Assembly: GCA_012274175.1 (NCBI GenBank)
Contig: JAAOZZ010000191.1
Location: forward strand, 1 to 8,776
From: Betaproteobacteria bacterium
GTDB taxonomy: Bacteria; Pseudomonadota; Gammaproteobacteria; Burkholderiales; Usitatibacteraceae
Length of the DNA stretch: 8,776 nucleotides
Direction of reading: 5' to 3'
The position numbers were made by a program, and so were the translations under genes. Positions 1 through 8,776 of the stretch are shown piece by piece (within the stretch, counting starts at the first letter, position 1; each line of letters begins with the position of its first letter). A model generated the notes under the pieces. The model made no database searches and had not been told where the DNA came from. It saw nothing but the letters and a program-made list of their open reading frames with translations.

Positions 1-908
1 ATGAAGAACATGGTGATCGCGCCGACATAGGTGACGACCGAGAGCGCCGTGGGGGAGAGCTCGAAGAGGGGCGACATGCGCGCCACCATGAAGATGCCCG
101 CGGTCACCATGGTGGCCGCGTGGATCAGCGCCGAGATCGGGGTCGGGCCCTCCATCGAGTCGGGCAGCCACACGTGCAGCGGGAATTGCGCGCTCTTGCC
201 CATGGCCCCCACGAAGAGGCCGATGCAGATGATCGACATGAGCGACCACGGCAGCCCCGGGATGAGCTCCACGTAGCCGTTGGCGAACTTCGCGGCCGAC
301 GCGAACACCGGCGCGTAGTCCAGGGTGCCGAACACCGTGAAGATCACCGCCACCGCCAGCAGGAAGCCGAAGTCCCCCACGCGGTTCACGAGGAAGGCCT
401 TGAGGTTGGCGTAGATCGCCGTGGGGCGCGTGTACCAGAACCCGATCAGCAGGTACGACACCAGGCCCACGGCCTCCCAGCCGAAGAAGAGCTGCAGGAA
501 GTTGTTCGCCATCACCAGCATCATCATCGAGAAGGTGAAGAGCGCGATGTAGGCGAAGAAGCGCTGGTAGCCGGGGTCGTCGGCCATGTAGCCGATGGTG
601 TAGACGTGCACCATGAGCGACACGAAGGTCACCACGCACATCATGGTCACCGTGAGCCGGTCGACGAGGAAGCCCACCTGCAGGTGCATCCCCGTGCCCG
701 CGAGCCAGGTGTAGAGCTCCTGGTTCAACTGCGCCCCGTCCACGACCTGCAACAGCGCGGCCACCGAGGCGGCGAAGGAGATCGCCACCGCGAGGATGGC
801 CGAGGTGTGGGCGAAGGTGCGCCCCAGCTTCCAGCCGAGGAATCCGGCGAGCGCGGCGCCCACGAGCGGCGAGAACGCCGCGATGCACGACCAGGTGATG
901 AGGTCCAT
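1..908 (-). CDS. nuoL: NADH-quinone oxidoreductase subunit L, 3'-truncated by window edge
   Basis: Antiporter-like, proton-pumping membrane subunit at the distal end of the complex I membrane arm. The first 302 residues are visible; the family is usually over 600 residues, so roughly half is missing beyond position 1. The translation begins MDLITWSCIAAFSPLVGAAL and is strongly hydrophobic, with successive transmembrane helices. Family hallmarks are present: GWEAVGLVSYLLIGFW with the conserved Glu at residue 145, GKSAQFPLHVWLPDSMEGPT with the conserved Lys at 238, and HAATMVTAG with His263. These match the proton-channel Glu/Lys/His positions known from E. coli NuoL (E144, K229, H254). The ATG at 908-906 follows the nuoK TAG by two bases, with an AAGGG ribosome-binding site inside the nuoK end. 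nuoM and nuoN would be expected next but lie outside the window. Confidence 0.97.
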   Translation of the reverse strand, partial: MDLITWSCIAAFSPLVGAALAGFLGWKLGRTFAHTSAILAVAISFAASVAALLQVVDGAQLNQELYTWLAGTGMHLQVGFLVDRLTVTMMCVVTFVSLMVHVYTIGYMADDPGYQRFFAYIALFTFSMMMLVMANNFLQLFFGWEAVGLVSYLLIGFWYTRPTAIYANLKAFLVNRVGDFGFLLAVAVIFTVFGTLDYAPVFASAAKFANGYVELIPGLPWSLMSIICIGLFVGAMGKSAQFPLHVWLPDSMEGPTPISALIHAATMVTAGIFMVARMSPLFELSPTALSVVTYVGAITMFF

Positions 909-910
909 GG

Positions 911-1216
911 CTAGCCCTTGAGGCTCCCGAGGTCGTCGACGTGGATCGAGCGCAGGTTGCGGAACAGGGCCACCAGGATCGCGAGCCCGATGGCCGACTC
1001 GGCCGCGGCCACGGTGAGGATGAAGAACACGAAGACCTGTCCCGAGAGGTCTCCCAGGGCATGGGAGAACGCGATGAAGTTCATGTTCACCGCGAGCAGC
1101 ATCAGCTCGATCGCCATCAGCAGCACGATCAGGTTCTTGCGGTTCATGAAGATGCCGACCACGCTGATGGCGAAGAGCAGTGCCCCCAGCACGAGGTAAT
1201 GGTTGAGGGGGATCAT
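911..1216 (-). CDS. nuoK: NADH-quinone oxidoreductase subunit K
   Basis: Small membrane subunit of complex I (ND4L homologue) contributing to the proton path next to NuoJ and NuoN. It has 101 residues, the usual family length, and three predicted transmembrane helices (about residues 5-25, 29-50 and 60-85). The two membrane glutamates essential in the family are present: Glu37 in LLMAIELML and Glu73 in [14 protein letters not shown] chose the ATG at 1216-1214, starting [15 protein letters not shown], because it gives the standard length. A GTG eight codons upstream at 1240 would add residues not seen in the family and overlap nuoJ. The gene starts 10 bases after the nuoJ stop and ends two bases before nuoL. 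The upstream Shine-Dalgarno sequence is weak (GAGAC), so translation probably depends on coupling to nuoJ. Confidence 0.97.
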   Translation of the reverse strand: MIPLNHYLVLGALLFAISVVGIFMNRKNLIVLLMAIELMLLAVNMNFIAFSHALGDLSGQVFVFFILTVAAAESAIGLAILVALFRNLRSIHVDDLGSLKG

Positions 1217-1226
1217 CGTAGACGTC

Positions 1227-1895
1227 TCATTTCGCGACACCGCCTCCCACGTTCGCCCCCTCTCCCTTGGGAGAGGGTTGGGGAGAGGATTCTGAAGAAA
1301 GCCCCTCCGACGCCATCTTCACGATCTTCAGCCGGTCGGAAGCGTGCACGGAGAGCTGCGAATGCGGATCCTGGTACTTGGTCTCCTTGCGGCTGCGCAA
1401 CGTGAGCGCGATGGCCGACACGATCGCCACCAGCAGGATCACGGCGGCGATTTCGAAGGGGAACACGTAGTCGGTGTAGATCACCATGCCCAGCGCCCGG
1501 GTGTTGGAGTAGCCGGCACCGGGTGCGGCGAGGGGCGCGCCGCCCCCGGTCGCCGCGCCGCGCGCGAGGAGGGCCACCATCTCGATGGCCATCAGCACCC
1601 CCACGATGCCGGCGAGGGGCAGGCTCTTCCAGAATCCCTCCCGCAGCCGCTCGAGGTTGATGTCGAGCATCATCACCACGAAGAGGAAGAGCACCATCAC
1701 CGCGCCCACGTAGACCAGCACCAGCGTGAGGGCGAGGAACTCGGCGTAGAGAAGGATCCACAGGGCGGCGGCGGTGAAGAACGAGAGCACGAGGAAGAGC
1801 GCGGCGTGCACCGGGTTCCTCACCAGGATCACGGCGATGGCCCCGGCGATCAAGATCGCGCCGTAGACCCAGAAGAGGACAAGGGGCAGGTTCAT
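1227..1895 (-). CDS. nuoJ: NADH-quinone oxidoreductase subunit J with repeat-derived C-terminal tail
   Basis: Membrane subunit of complex I (ND6 homologue), 222 residues. It begins [20 protein letters not shown] and has about five transmembrane helices. The conserved third-helix segment [20 protein letters not shown] (residues 58-77) is the family hallmark, including the tyrosine and glycine where a helix bulge forms in solved structures. The final helix is near residues 147-166, followed by a basic segment ending DRLKIVKM (residues 187-194), which is about where I would expect the protein to end. The remaining tail, including [10 protein letters not shown] (204-213), is encoded by a REP-like palindrome and is probably a late addition. 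The ATG at 1895-1893 starts one base after the nuoI TGA. No purine-rich ribosome-binding site is visible, so translation is likely coupled to nuoI. Confidence 0.96.
   Translation of the reverse strand: MNLPLVLFWVYGAILIAGAIAVILVRNPVHAALFLVLSFFTAAALWILLYAEFLALTLVLVYVGAVMVLFLFVVMMLDINLERLREGFWKSLPLAGIVGVLMAIEMVALLARGAATGGGAPLAAPGAGYSNTRALGMVIYTDYVFPFEIAAVILLVAIVSAIALTLRSRKETKYQDPHSQLSVHASDRLKIVKMASEGLSSESSPQPSPKGEGANVGGGVAK
1258..1277. repeat. REP-like palindrome inside the nuoJ 3' end
   Basis: Perfect 9-base inverted arms, CCCTCTCCC at 1258-1266 and GGGAGAGGG at 1269-1277, are separated by two bases. A further GGGAGAGG at 1281-1288 lies alongside, so on the minus strand the motif CCTCTCCC occurs twice before the stem. 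This arrangement resembles the short dispersed extragenic palindromes common in proteobacterial genomes, which are often found translated as [14 protein letters not shown] peptides. Here it is read in frame as residues 207-213 of NuoJ, 42 bases upstream of the nuoK start. The RNA hairpin could affect message stability or nuoK translation. It has no following U-tract, so it does not look like an intrinsic terminator. Confidence 0.75.
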
Positions 1896-1896
1896 G

Positions 1897-2388
1897 TCAG
1901 CGGAAGGGCGCGTCCTCGCCGCGGTCGGCGGCGATCTGGGCCTCGAAGCGGTCGCCGATCGCGAGCAGCATCGGCTTGGTGTAGAGCAGGTCGCCGCGGG
2001 ATTCGCCGTGGTACTCGATGAAGCGCGTCTCGACGATGGAATCCACCGGGCAGCTCTCCTCGCAGAAGCCGCAGAAGATGCACTTCACGAGGTCGATGTC
2101 GTAGCGGGTGGTCCGGCGCGTGCCGTCGTCGCGCTGGTCGCTCTCGATGGTGATGGCGAGCGCCGGGCACACCGCCTCGCACAGCTTGCACGCGATGCAG
2201 CGCTCCTCGCCGTTCGGATAGCGCCGGAGGGCGTGCAGCCCGCGCATGCGCGGGCTGGCGGGCGTCTTCTCCTCCGGGTACATCACCGTGATCTTGCGCG
2301 CGAAGAGATGCCGGCCCGTGAGCCCCAGGCCCTTCACCAGCTCCGTGAGCATGAAGCTCGACGCGATGTCCTTCACTCGTTCCAGCAT
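1897..2388 (-). CDS. nuoI: NADH-quinone oxidoreductase subunit I
   Basis: Peripheral subunit carrying two [4Fe-4S] clusters (N6a and N6b) that pass electrons from NuoG towards the terminal N2 cluster and quinone. It has 163 residues, the usual size for the short proteobacterial form. Two ferredoxin motifs are intact: C64-IA-C67-KL-C70-EAV-C74-P and C103-IF-C106-GF-C109-EES-C113-P. The N-terminal amphipathic region ([20 protein letters not shown]) is typical of the membrane-adjacent end. The ATG at 2388-2386 is preferred because it gives the family N-terminus and has a good ribosome-binding site. An upstream in-frame start near 2451 would add 21 unrelated residues inside nuoH. The gene begins one base after the nuoH TGA and ends one base before nuoJ. 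Confidence 0.97.
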   Translation of the reverse strand: MLERVKDIASSFMLTELVKGLGLTGRHLFARKITVMYPEEKTPASPRMRGLHALRRYPNGEERCIACKLCEAVCPALAITIESDQRDDGTRRTTRYDIDLVKCIFCGFCEESCPVDSIVETRFIEYHGESRGDLLYTKPMLLAIGDRFEAQIAADRGEDAPFR

Positions 2389-2389
2389 G

Positions 2390-2398
2390 TCACCTTCC
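2390..2398 (-). promoter_or_regulatory. ribosome-binding site of nuoI
   Basis: GGAAGGTGA on the minus strand, lying over the last codons and the TGA stop of nuoH and ending one base before the nuoI ATG. It supports the 163-residue start of nuoI over the longer upstream reading and couples nuoI translation to termination of nuoH. Confidence 0.6.
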
Positions 2399-3523
2399 GA
2401 ACCAGATGCGGAGCACGGGCCAGTGGGCCACGGGATCCATGAGTGCCACACCCGTCAGCGCGATCCAGACGAGTGTCACGGGAATGAAGACCTTCCAGCC
2501 CAGCCGCATGATCTGGTCGTAGCGGTAGCGCGGGAAGGAAGCCCGGATCCAGAGGAACAGGAACATGAGGAACGCGGTCTTGGCGAGCAGCCACAGCACG
2601 CTCGGCGCGGCGAGCCACGAGACCGCGGGACCGGCGTCGCGCACGAAGGAAACGTCGAAGGGCGAGAGCCAGCCGCCGAGGAAAAGGAGCGGCGACACGG
2701 TCGAGATGAGGATCATGTTCGCGTATTCGGCGAGGAAGAACACGGCGAAGGCCATGCCCGAATACTCCACGTGGAAGCCGGCCACGATCTCGCTCTCGCC
2801 CTCGGCCACGTCGAAGGGGTGGCGGTTGGTCTCCGCGAGCCCGGCGATGTAGTGGATGAGGAAGAGCGGGAAGAGCGGGATCCAGAACCAGCCGATGGCG
2901 CCGTAGGGCGTCTGCTGCGCGGCCACGATCTGGGTGAGGTTCATGCTCTGGCCGGCCATGAGCGCGCCCACGATGGCGAAGCCCATGGCGAGCTCATAGG
3001 CCACCATCTGCGCGGCCGCGCGCATGGATCCGATGAAGGCGTACTTCGAGTTCGAGGCCCAGCCCGCGATGATGATCCCGTAGATGCCCAGCGAGGTCAT
3101 CGCGAGCATCACGAGGATCGCCGCGTCGGCGTTGGAGATCACCCAGCCGGGGAAGAACGGCACGATCGACCACGCGGCGAGGGCGGGCGCCACCGACAGG
3201 ATCGGGGCCAGCATGAACAGGACCTTGTTGGCGCCCGAGGGCACCACCTGCTCCTTCATGAGCAGCTTGATCGCGTCGGCGATGGGCTGCAGCACGCCCT
3301 TCCAGCCCACGCGGTTGGGGCCCTTGCGCACCTGGATCCAGCCGATCACCCAGCGTTCCACCAGCTGGTAGTACAGCACCGTGAGCAGCACCGGGACCAG
3401 CACCATCACGATCATCGCGAGCGTGCGGCCCACGGTGAAGGCCTGCGGGCCCCATACGGGACCGAGCCAGTCGTTGGCCTGGCCCTGGAAGTAGCCCTGG
3501 AAGCGGGCGAGGTAGTCGTTCAT
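2390..3523 (-). CDS. nuoH: NADH-quinone oxidoreductase subunit H
   Basis: Membrane subunit of complex I (ND1 homologue) that forms much of the quinone-binding chamber and joins the membrane arm to the peripheral arm. It has 377 residues and about eight transmembrane helices. Conserved segments appear in order: [18 protein letters not shown] (56-73), [14 protein letters not shown] (78-91), [18 protein letters not shown] (155-172), the acidic loop [20 protein letters not shown] (231-250), and [13 protein letters not shown] (332-344). The N-terminal stretch before helix 1 (about 30 residues) is somewhat longer than in the forms I remember. The ATG at 3523-3521 overlaps the nuoG stop in an ATGA, with GGAAG upstream. 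The ORF is open further upstream in frame, but that part lies over nuoG and is not NuoH. Confidence 0.97.
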   Translation of the reverse strand: MNDYLARFQGYFQGQANDWLGPVWGPQAFTVGRTLAMIVMVLVPVLLTVLYYQLVERWVIGWIQVRKGPNRVGWKGVLQPIADAIKLLMKEQVVPSGANKVLFMLAPILSVAPALAAWSIVPFFPGWVISNADAAILVMLAMTSLGIYGIIIAGWASNSKYAFIGSMRAAAQMVAYELAMGFAIVGALMAGQSMNLTQIVAAQQTPYGAIGWFWIPLFPLFLIHYIAGLAETNRHPFDVAEGESEIVAGFHVEYSGMAFAVFFLAEYANMILISTVSPLLFLGGWLSPFDVSFVRDAGPAVSWLAAPSVLWLLAKTAFLMFLFLWIRASFPRYRYDQIMRLGWKVFIPVTLVWIALTGVALMDPVAHWPVLRIWFGR

Positions 3524-5864
3524 GCGACCGCTTCCACCCGCGCGGCCTCGACCGTGATCTCGCCTTCGCCCAGGGCCCGGGTCTCGGCCACACCCCGCGC
3601 GATGCGAACGCAGCCGTCGGGCACCGCGGCATCGACGCCCGCGGCGAGGATCGCTTCTCCGCCGCCCTGGCGCACGCGCACCGGGCTGCCGGCCGCAAGC
3701 CCCAGCGCCGCGAGTGTCGCCGCGTTGAAGCGCGCGGTGCGCGCGGCCTTGCCGTCGGCGCTCTTCTGCAGCGAGGGCGCGCGGCGGACGATGGGATCGC
3801 TTCCGTAGACCGGAAATTCGGCGATGCGCTCGAGCTTCGCGGCGAGCCCGCGCGGCTTCCATTCGATGTCGGGCGCGTCATTGCCGAGGCCCGCCGTGGC
3901 CCAGGCCTGCAGGTCCGGCGCGATGGCCGCGCGCACGTCCTCGATCCGGTCGGCGTGGAAGCCGGGCAGGTCGAGGAGCGAGCCCAGCATGCGCAGCACC
4001 TTCCACATCGGGCGCGCATCGCCCTGGGGCTTCACGACCGCGTTGAACGTCTGCACGCGGCCTTCCATGTTCACGTAGGTCCCGCCGGTCTCGAGATAGG
4101 GCGCGACGGGCAGCATCACGTGGCCCAGTCCAGGCGCGCCGCCGCGGAAGGCCGCGAGCACCACGCCGAACTCCGCCTGGCCGATGGCGGCGAGCCCGCG
4201 GGACCCGATGTCGAGCGCGGTCTCCACGCCGGCCACCAGGTAGCCGCGGCGCGGGGACTCGATCATGGCCCGCGCGTCGAGGCCGCCGCGCGGTACCGCG
4301 CCCGCGAGGTGGGCGCCCACCGCGTTGCCGCCGTCGGGCAGCACGCCCACGGTGGCACCGGTCACGCGGGCGATGTCGTGGGCGATGGCGAGCAGGATCC
4401 CGTAGTCGGGGTGCTGCTGGGCGTATTGGCCGAGCACGATGGCCGAGCGCTCGCGCCCCGCGAGGCTCGCGGCGATCGCCCGGTGCGCCTCGAGCACCGC
4501 CGGCTTCACGCCGGAGCGCACGGGCTTGCCCGCGGCCTCGGCCGCAGCGGCGGCGATGGCGGCGAATTGGGCGACGAGATCGGCGGGCCGCGCGATCGCG
4601 CGATGGGCGAACGGCATCAGCAGGTCGTCGTCGGCCACGTGCAGCACGTTCACCGCGAGGCCCCGGCGCGCCGCGGCGCGCAGCCGCGCCGAGACCAGGG
4701 GCTGCTCCTTGCGCAGCGTCGAGCCCACCAGCAGGATCGACTGCAGCGACCCCAGCGCGGCCACCGGCATCCCGAGCCACGGCGCCCCGCTCGTCTTCGC
4801 GCGGAAATCCGTCTGGCGGATGCGATGATCGACGTTGTCGCTGCCGAGTCCCCGCGCGAGCCCGGCGCCGAGGAAATGCTCTTCCACCGTGAGCCACGGC
4901 GCCAGCAGCACGCCCAGGGCATCGGCCCCGTGGCGCGCGACGATGTCCTTCAAGCCGTGGGCGGCCGCGTCGAGGGCCTCGGGCCAGTCGACCTCGGCCC
5001 ACTCGCCCGCGCGCTTGACCATCGGGTAGAGCAGCCGCTCCTCGGAATTCACCCCCTCGTAGGCGAAGCGGTCGCGGTCGGAGAGCCAGCACTCGTTCAC
5101 GGCTTCGTTCTCGTACGGGAGCACGCGCATCACGCGCTCCTGCTTCGACTGGACCACCAGGTTGGAGCCGAGGGAATCGTGGGGGCTCACGGACCGGCGC
5201 CGGGTGAGCTCCCAGTTGCGCGCGGTGTAGCGGAACGGCTTCGAGGTGAGCGCGCCGACGGGACAAATGTCGATCATGTTGCCCGAGATCTCGGAATCGA
5301 CCGTGCGGCCCACGAACGTGACGATTTCCTCGTGCTCCCCCCGGCCCGCCATGCCGAGCTCCATCACGCCGGCGATCTCCTGGCCGAAGCGCACGCACCT
5401 CGTGCACTGGATGCAGCGCGTCATGTCGGTGGAGATGAGCGGGCCCAGGTTCTTGTTGACCACGACGCGCTTGGCTTCCTGGTAGCGCGAGGACGATTGC
5501 CCGTAGCCCACGGCGAGGTCCTGCAGCTGGCACTCCCCGCCCTGGTCGCAGATCGGGCAGTCGAGGGGATGGTTGATGAGCAGGAACTCCATCACGCCTT
5601 TCTGGGCGTCGATGGCCGCCTCGGAATGGGTATGGACCTTCATCCCCTCGGTGGCGGGTGTGGCGCACGCGGGCATCGGCTTGGGCGCCTTCTCCACCTG
5701 CACCAGGCACATGCGGCAATTGGCCGCGATGGAGAGCTTCTTGTGGTAGCAGAAGTGGGGCACGAAGATGCCCAGGTGGTTCGCCGCGTCCATCACGGTC
5801 TTGCCCGCCTCGACCTGCACGCTCCGGCCGTCGACTTCCAGCGTGATCAATTTGGTTGCGCTCA

Positions 5865-5865
<1 letters not shown>
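3520..5865 (-). CDS. nuoG: NADH-quinone oxidoreductase subunit G
   Basis: Large Fe-S subunit of the NADH-oxidising arm, 781 residues. The N-terminal ferredoxin-like domain binds [2Fe-2S] N1b through C39, C50, C53 and C67. The next domain carries the N5 ligands H99, C103, C106 and C112 (HPLDCPICDQGGEC), then N4 with C151, C154, C157 and C201. A molybdopterin-oxidoreductase-like domain follows (about 215-690), including ETGGTYVNMEGRVQ, and then a C-terminal barrel-like region. As in mitochondrial-type complexes there is no CxxCxxxC for the extra N7 cluster; the corresponding stretch reads SVSPHDSLGSNL. The middle of the protein is alanine-rich (AAIAAAAAEAAG). The ATG at 5865-5863 shares its A with the nuoF stop (TGATG), and the 3' end overlaps nuoH by four bases. 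The Shine-Dalgarno sequence is weak, so coupling to nuoF is likely. Confidence 0.97.
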
Positions 5866-7210
<1,345 letters not shown>

Positions 7211-7214
<4 letters not shown>

Positions 7215-7693
7215 TTCAGCTCCTCGACCAGCTTGTCGATCCGGTCGTTGGACATGAAGCTGCACATGCGCTTGTCGTCCACGAGCATCACGGGGGCGTC
7301 GCCGCAGGCGCCGAAGCACTCGCCCTCCTTCACCGTGAAGCGCCCGTCGGCGGAGGTCTCGTTGAAGCCCTTCACGCCGCAGCGCACCTTGAGATGCTCG
7401 GCGGCGTCGAGCGCGCCCGAGAGCGCGCACGGCAGGTTGGTGCAGATGGCGACCTTGTGCCGGCCCGTGGGCCCGAGGTTGTACATGCCGTAGAACGTCG
7501 CCACCTCGTACACCGCCACCGGCGGCATCCCGAGGACCGTCGCGACCTCCTCCATCACCTCGTTGGTGAGGACGTGGTGCTGGTCCTGGGCGATGGCGAG
7601 GGCGCTCATCACCGCCGACTGGCGTTGCTCGGGCGGGTACTTGGCCGCCTCGCGCTCGATGCGCTGCAGGGATTCGGGGGACAGGAGCGCCAT
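7211..7693 (-). CDS. nuoE: NADH-quinone oxidoreductase subunit E
   Basis: Thioredoxin-like [2Fe-2S] subunit (24 kDa subunit homologue) of the NADH-oxidising arm, 160 residues. A helical N-terminal domain contains [20 protein letters not shown] and the family motif [11 protein letters not shown] (61-71). The N1a ligands are C84 and C89 (CTNLPC) and C126 and C130 (ECFGAC). It partners NuoF, encoded next with a four-base overlap. The ATG at 7693-7691 shares its A with the TGA of the upstream cupin gene. A very strong GGAAGGGGGAG ribosome-binding site just upstream supports this start; the in-frame extension to 8101 runs over the cupin gene and carries no NuoE sequence. Confidence 0.98.
7220..7225 (-). 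promoter_or_regulatory. ribosome-binding site of nuoF
   Basis: GAGGAG on the minus strand within the last codons of nuoE, five bases before the nuoF ATG. It fixes the nuoF start at 7214 and lets ribosomes load independently of coupling through the ATGA overlap. Confidence 0.6.
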
Positions 7694-8196
7694 CACTCCC
7701 CCTTCCAGTAGTCGACGCGGGCGGAGATTTCGGTGAGGTGGCGCAGGCGCGCATCCCCGCTGCCGCCGAACGAGCCCACCTTGCCGGAATCCGGGTACTC
7801 GCAGACCTCCGCCGGCATCAGGGTGGAGAGCGAGATGTACGCGAGCTCCGCGTCGGAATCGTTGATGATCTGGTGCGCGGTGTCCGGGCCGCCGGTCGGG
7901 CAGCAGATGAAATCGCCCGCGCGGATGGCGCGGGTCTCGTTGCCGTAGCGCAGCGTGCCCCTGCCCCGCACGATGAAGAACATCTCTTCCTCGGCGCGAT
8001 GGCTGTGGAACGGGCACGAGCGCTTTCCGGGGGGAACCACGTCGTAGGAGTACCCGAGGTCCTTCGCGCCCACGAGTGGGCCCACGCGCACCGCGTCGCA
8101 CGCGAACTTCTCGCCGCGCTCGAAGTGCTCGAGACCGAGCTGGTCGATGTTGACGACCCTCGCGTCGATGGTCCGGCCGGTCTCGCGCGCGCTCAT
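7693..8196 (-). CDS. cupin-domain protein embedded in the nuo operon
   Basis: Single-domain cupin of 167 residues. I do not recognise a specific function. Both cupin motifs are intact: motif 1 around residues 57-78 ([18 protein letters not shown]) with His64, His66 and Glu70 or Glu71; motif 2 around 94-112 ([19 protein letters not shown]) with His108. This is the usual 3-His/1-Glu metal site, so a metal-binding enzyme, ligand sensor or chaperone-like role is possible. The C-terminus ends VDYWKGE, and [12 protein letters not shown] (132-143) precedes it; from memory these occur in an uncharacterised stand-alone cupin group (COG3837-like). No signal peptide or membrane helix is seen, so it is probably cytoplasmic. 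The ATG at 8196-8194 overlaps the nuoD stop as ATGA, and the TGA shares a base with the nuoE ATG, so it must be co-translated with complex I. It is not a known complex I subunit. Base composition resembles the neighbours. Confidence 0.93.
   Translation of the reverse strand: MSARETGRTIDARVVNIDQLGLEHFERGEKFACDAVRVGPLVGAKDLGYSYDVVPPGKRSCPFHSHRAEEEMFFIVRGRGTLRYGNETRAIRAGDFICCPTGGPDTAHQIINDSDAELAYISLSTLMPAEVCEYPDSGKVGSFGGSGDARLRHLTEISARVDYWKGE
7696..7706 (-). promoter_or_regulatory. ribosome-binding site of nuoE
   Basis: GGAAGGGGGAG on the minus strand, encoding the last residues of the cupin (WKGE) and ending two bases before the nuoE ATG. It is the most purine-rich site in the window, and it decides the nuoE start. 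Confidence 0.6.
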
Positions 8197-8776
8197 CGGT
8201 CGATGTCCCCGAATACGATGTCCATGGTGCCGATGATCGCCACCACGTCGGCGATCATGTGTCCCTTCGCCATCTCGTCCATGGCGGCCAGGTGCGGGAA
8301 GCCGGGCGCGCGGATCTTCATGCGCCAGGGCTTGTTGGCCCCGTCGCTCACCAGGTAGATGCCGAACTCGCCCTTCGGGTGCTCGATGGCGCAGTAGACC
8401 TCGCCCGGGGGCACGTGCATGCCTTCGCTGAAGAGCTTGAAGTGGTGGATCAGCTCTTCCATGTTCTCCTTCATCTCGACCCTCGTGGGCGGCGCCACCT
8501 TGTGGTTCGCCGTGATCACGGGGCCGGGATTGTCGCGCAGCCACTTCACGCATTGCCTGATGATCTTGTTGGACTCGCGGAACTCCTGCACGCGCACGAG
8601 GTAGCGGTCGTAGCAATCCCCGTTGGTCCCGATGGGGATGTCGAAGTCCATCCTGTCGTAGACCTCGTAGGGCTGCTTCTTGCGCAGGTCCCACGCGATG
8701 CCCGAGCCGCGCAGCATCGGCCCCGTGATCACGGCGAACCACAAGGTGGCGCCGCCCACGAGGGTCGAGATGAAGG
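8193..8776 (-). CDS. nuoD: NADH-quinone oxidoreductase subunit D, C-terminal part, chimeric at its 5' edge
   Basis: Quinone-site subunit (49 kDa homologue) of the peripheral arm. The genuine part is the last 174 residues (8717-8193) of a protein usually a little over 400 residues. It begins [20 protein letters not shown] and includes [54 protein letters not shown] and the C-terminal quinone-site segment [20 protein letters not shown], ending [10 protein letters not shown]. Frame is open to the window edge, but the 5' residues [16 protein letters not shown] are not NuoD: they come from an inverted copy of an internal piece of the same gene. The TGP just before the methionine could be native, as the family usually reads LTGPMxRGSG there. 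NuoD is separate from the following gene, with an ATGA overlap onto the cupin. The ATG at 8759 must not be taken as a start. Confidence 0.95.
   Translation of the reverse strand, partial: FISTLVGGATLWFAVITGPMLRGSGIAWDLRKKQPYEVYDRMDFDIPIGTNGDCYDRYLVRVQEFRESNKIIRQCVKWLRDNPGPVITANHKVAPPTRVEMKENMEELIHHFKLFSEGMHVPPGEVYCAIEHPKGEFGIYLVSDGANKPWRMKIRAPGFPHLAAMDEMAKGHMIADVVAIIGTMDIVFGDIDR
8468..8526 (+). repeat. 59-bp inverted repeat, internal (native) arm
   Basis: Bases 8468-8526 are identical to the reverse complement of 8718-8776 over all 59 positions. The match ends at 8527/8717 on the inner side and at the window edge on the other. On the minus strand this arm encodes the conserved NuoD segment [19 protein letters not shown], so it is the original copy. 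Confidence 0.95.
8718..8776 (-). repeat. 59-bp inverted repeat, terminal (probably artefactual) arm
   Basis: Perfect reverse-complement copy of 8468-8526, separated from it by 191 bases (8527-8717) and running to the last base of the window. In the NuoD frame it encodes nothing like NuoD. At the junction the minus strand reads ACGGGGCCG then ATG; Thr-Gly-Pro-Met is what NuoD should have here, so a few bases may be shared by both templates. This is the pattern of a template-switch or fold-back chimera at a contig end. Confidence 0.9.

Noticed and set aside
120..914. 264-residue open frame on the plus strand
   Set aside because: Antisense to nuoL; product is rich in H, R, E and G with no domain, as expected for the opposite strand of G+C-rich third-position-biased codons.
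1258..1288. Intrinsic terminator between nuoJ and nuoK
   Set aside because: The hairpin is G+C-rich but has no T-run after it on the minus strand, and nuoK and nuoL follow immediately.
2861..2881. Tandem GAAGAGCGG direct repeat
   Set aside because: Only two copies, encoding PLFPLF in a NuoH helix; explained by codon bias in a hydrophobic segment.
2246..3808. 520-residue open frame on the plus strand
   Set aside because: Spans antisense of nuoI, nuoH and the nuoG end; low-complexity charged composition and no recognisable fold. The true genes on the other strand have clear families.
8419..8604. 61-residue plus-strand frame [19 protein letters not shown]
   Set aside because: It is antisense of nuoD; the same peptide also appears at the NuoD edge only because of the inverted repeat.
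7693..8742. Reading the cupin as a 349-residue protein extending through nuoD
   Set aside because: The extra N-terminal part is an out-of-frame translation of nuoD; the ATGA overlap at 8193-8196 and the start of cupin-like sequence support the short form.

Overview
The window is a run of respiratory complex I (NADH:quinone oxidoreductase, type I) genes, all on the minus strand. Read in the direction of transcription, from high to low coordinates, the order is nuoD (3' part), a small cupin gene, nuoE, nuoF, nuoG, nuoH, nuoI, nuoJ, nuoK and nuoL (5' part). Separate nuoE, nuoF and nuoG genes, the D-to-L order, NuoD not fused to NuoC, NuoG without the extra N7 cluster ligands, and a very G+C-rich sequence together suggest a betaproteobacterium. 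That lineage call is inference from remembered family features. The window starts inside nuoL and ends at a suspicious fold-back in nuoD, so it looks like a whole metagenomic contig.

Layout: 8193-8776 is nuoD; 7693-8196 is the cupin; 7211-7693 nuoE; 5865-7214 nuoF; 3520-5865 nuoG; 2390-3523 nuoH; 1897-2388 nuoI; 1227-1895 nuoJ; 911-1216 nuoK; 1-908 nuoL. Every junction is a 1- or 4-base overlap (TGATG or ATGA) or a gap of 1-10 bases. No internal promoter or terminator is evident, and no stretch above 300 bases lacks a gene. This is one translationally coupled polycistron. NuoE, F and G form the NADH-oxidising arm (FMN and Fe-S clusters). NuoD and I belong to the quinone-reducing connection. 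NuoH, J, K and L are the membrane proton-translocating arm.

Three things stand out. First, a cupin with intact metal-ligand motifs sits between nuoD and nuoE, sharing stop/start codons with both; it is not a complex I subunit. Second, a small REP-like palindrome lies inside the 3' end of nuoJ, apparently translated as an appended C-terminal tail. Third, the last 59 bases of the window are a perfect inverted copy of an internal piece of nuoD, most likely a chimeric contig end, so the first residues readable for NuoD are not real. I found no undescribed multi-gene system; the cupin insertion is the best lead for new biology.
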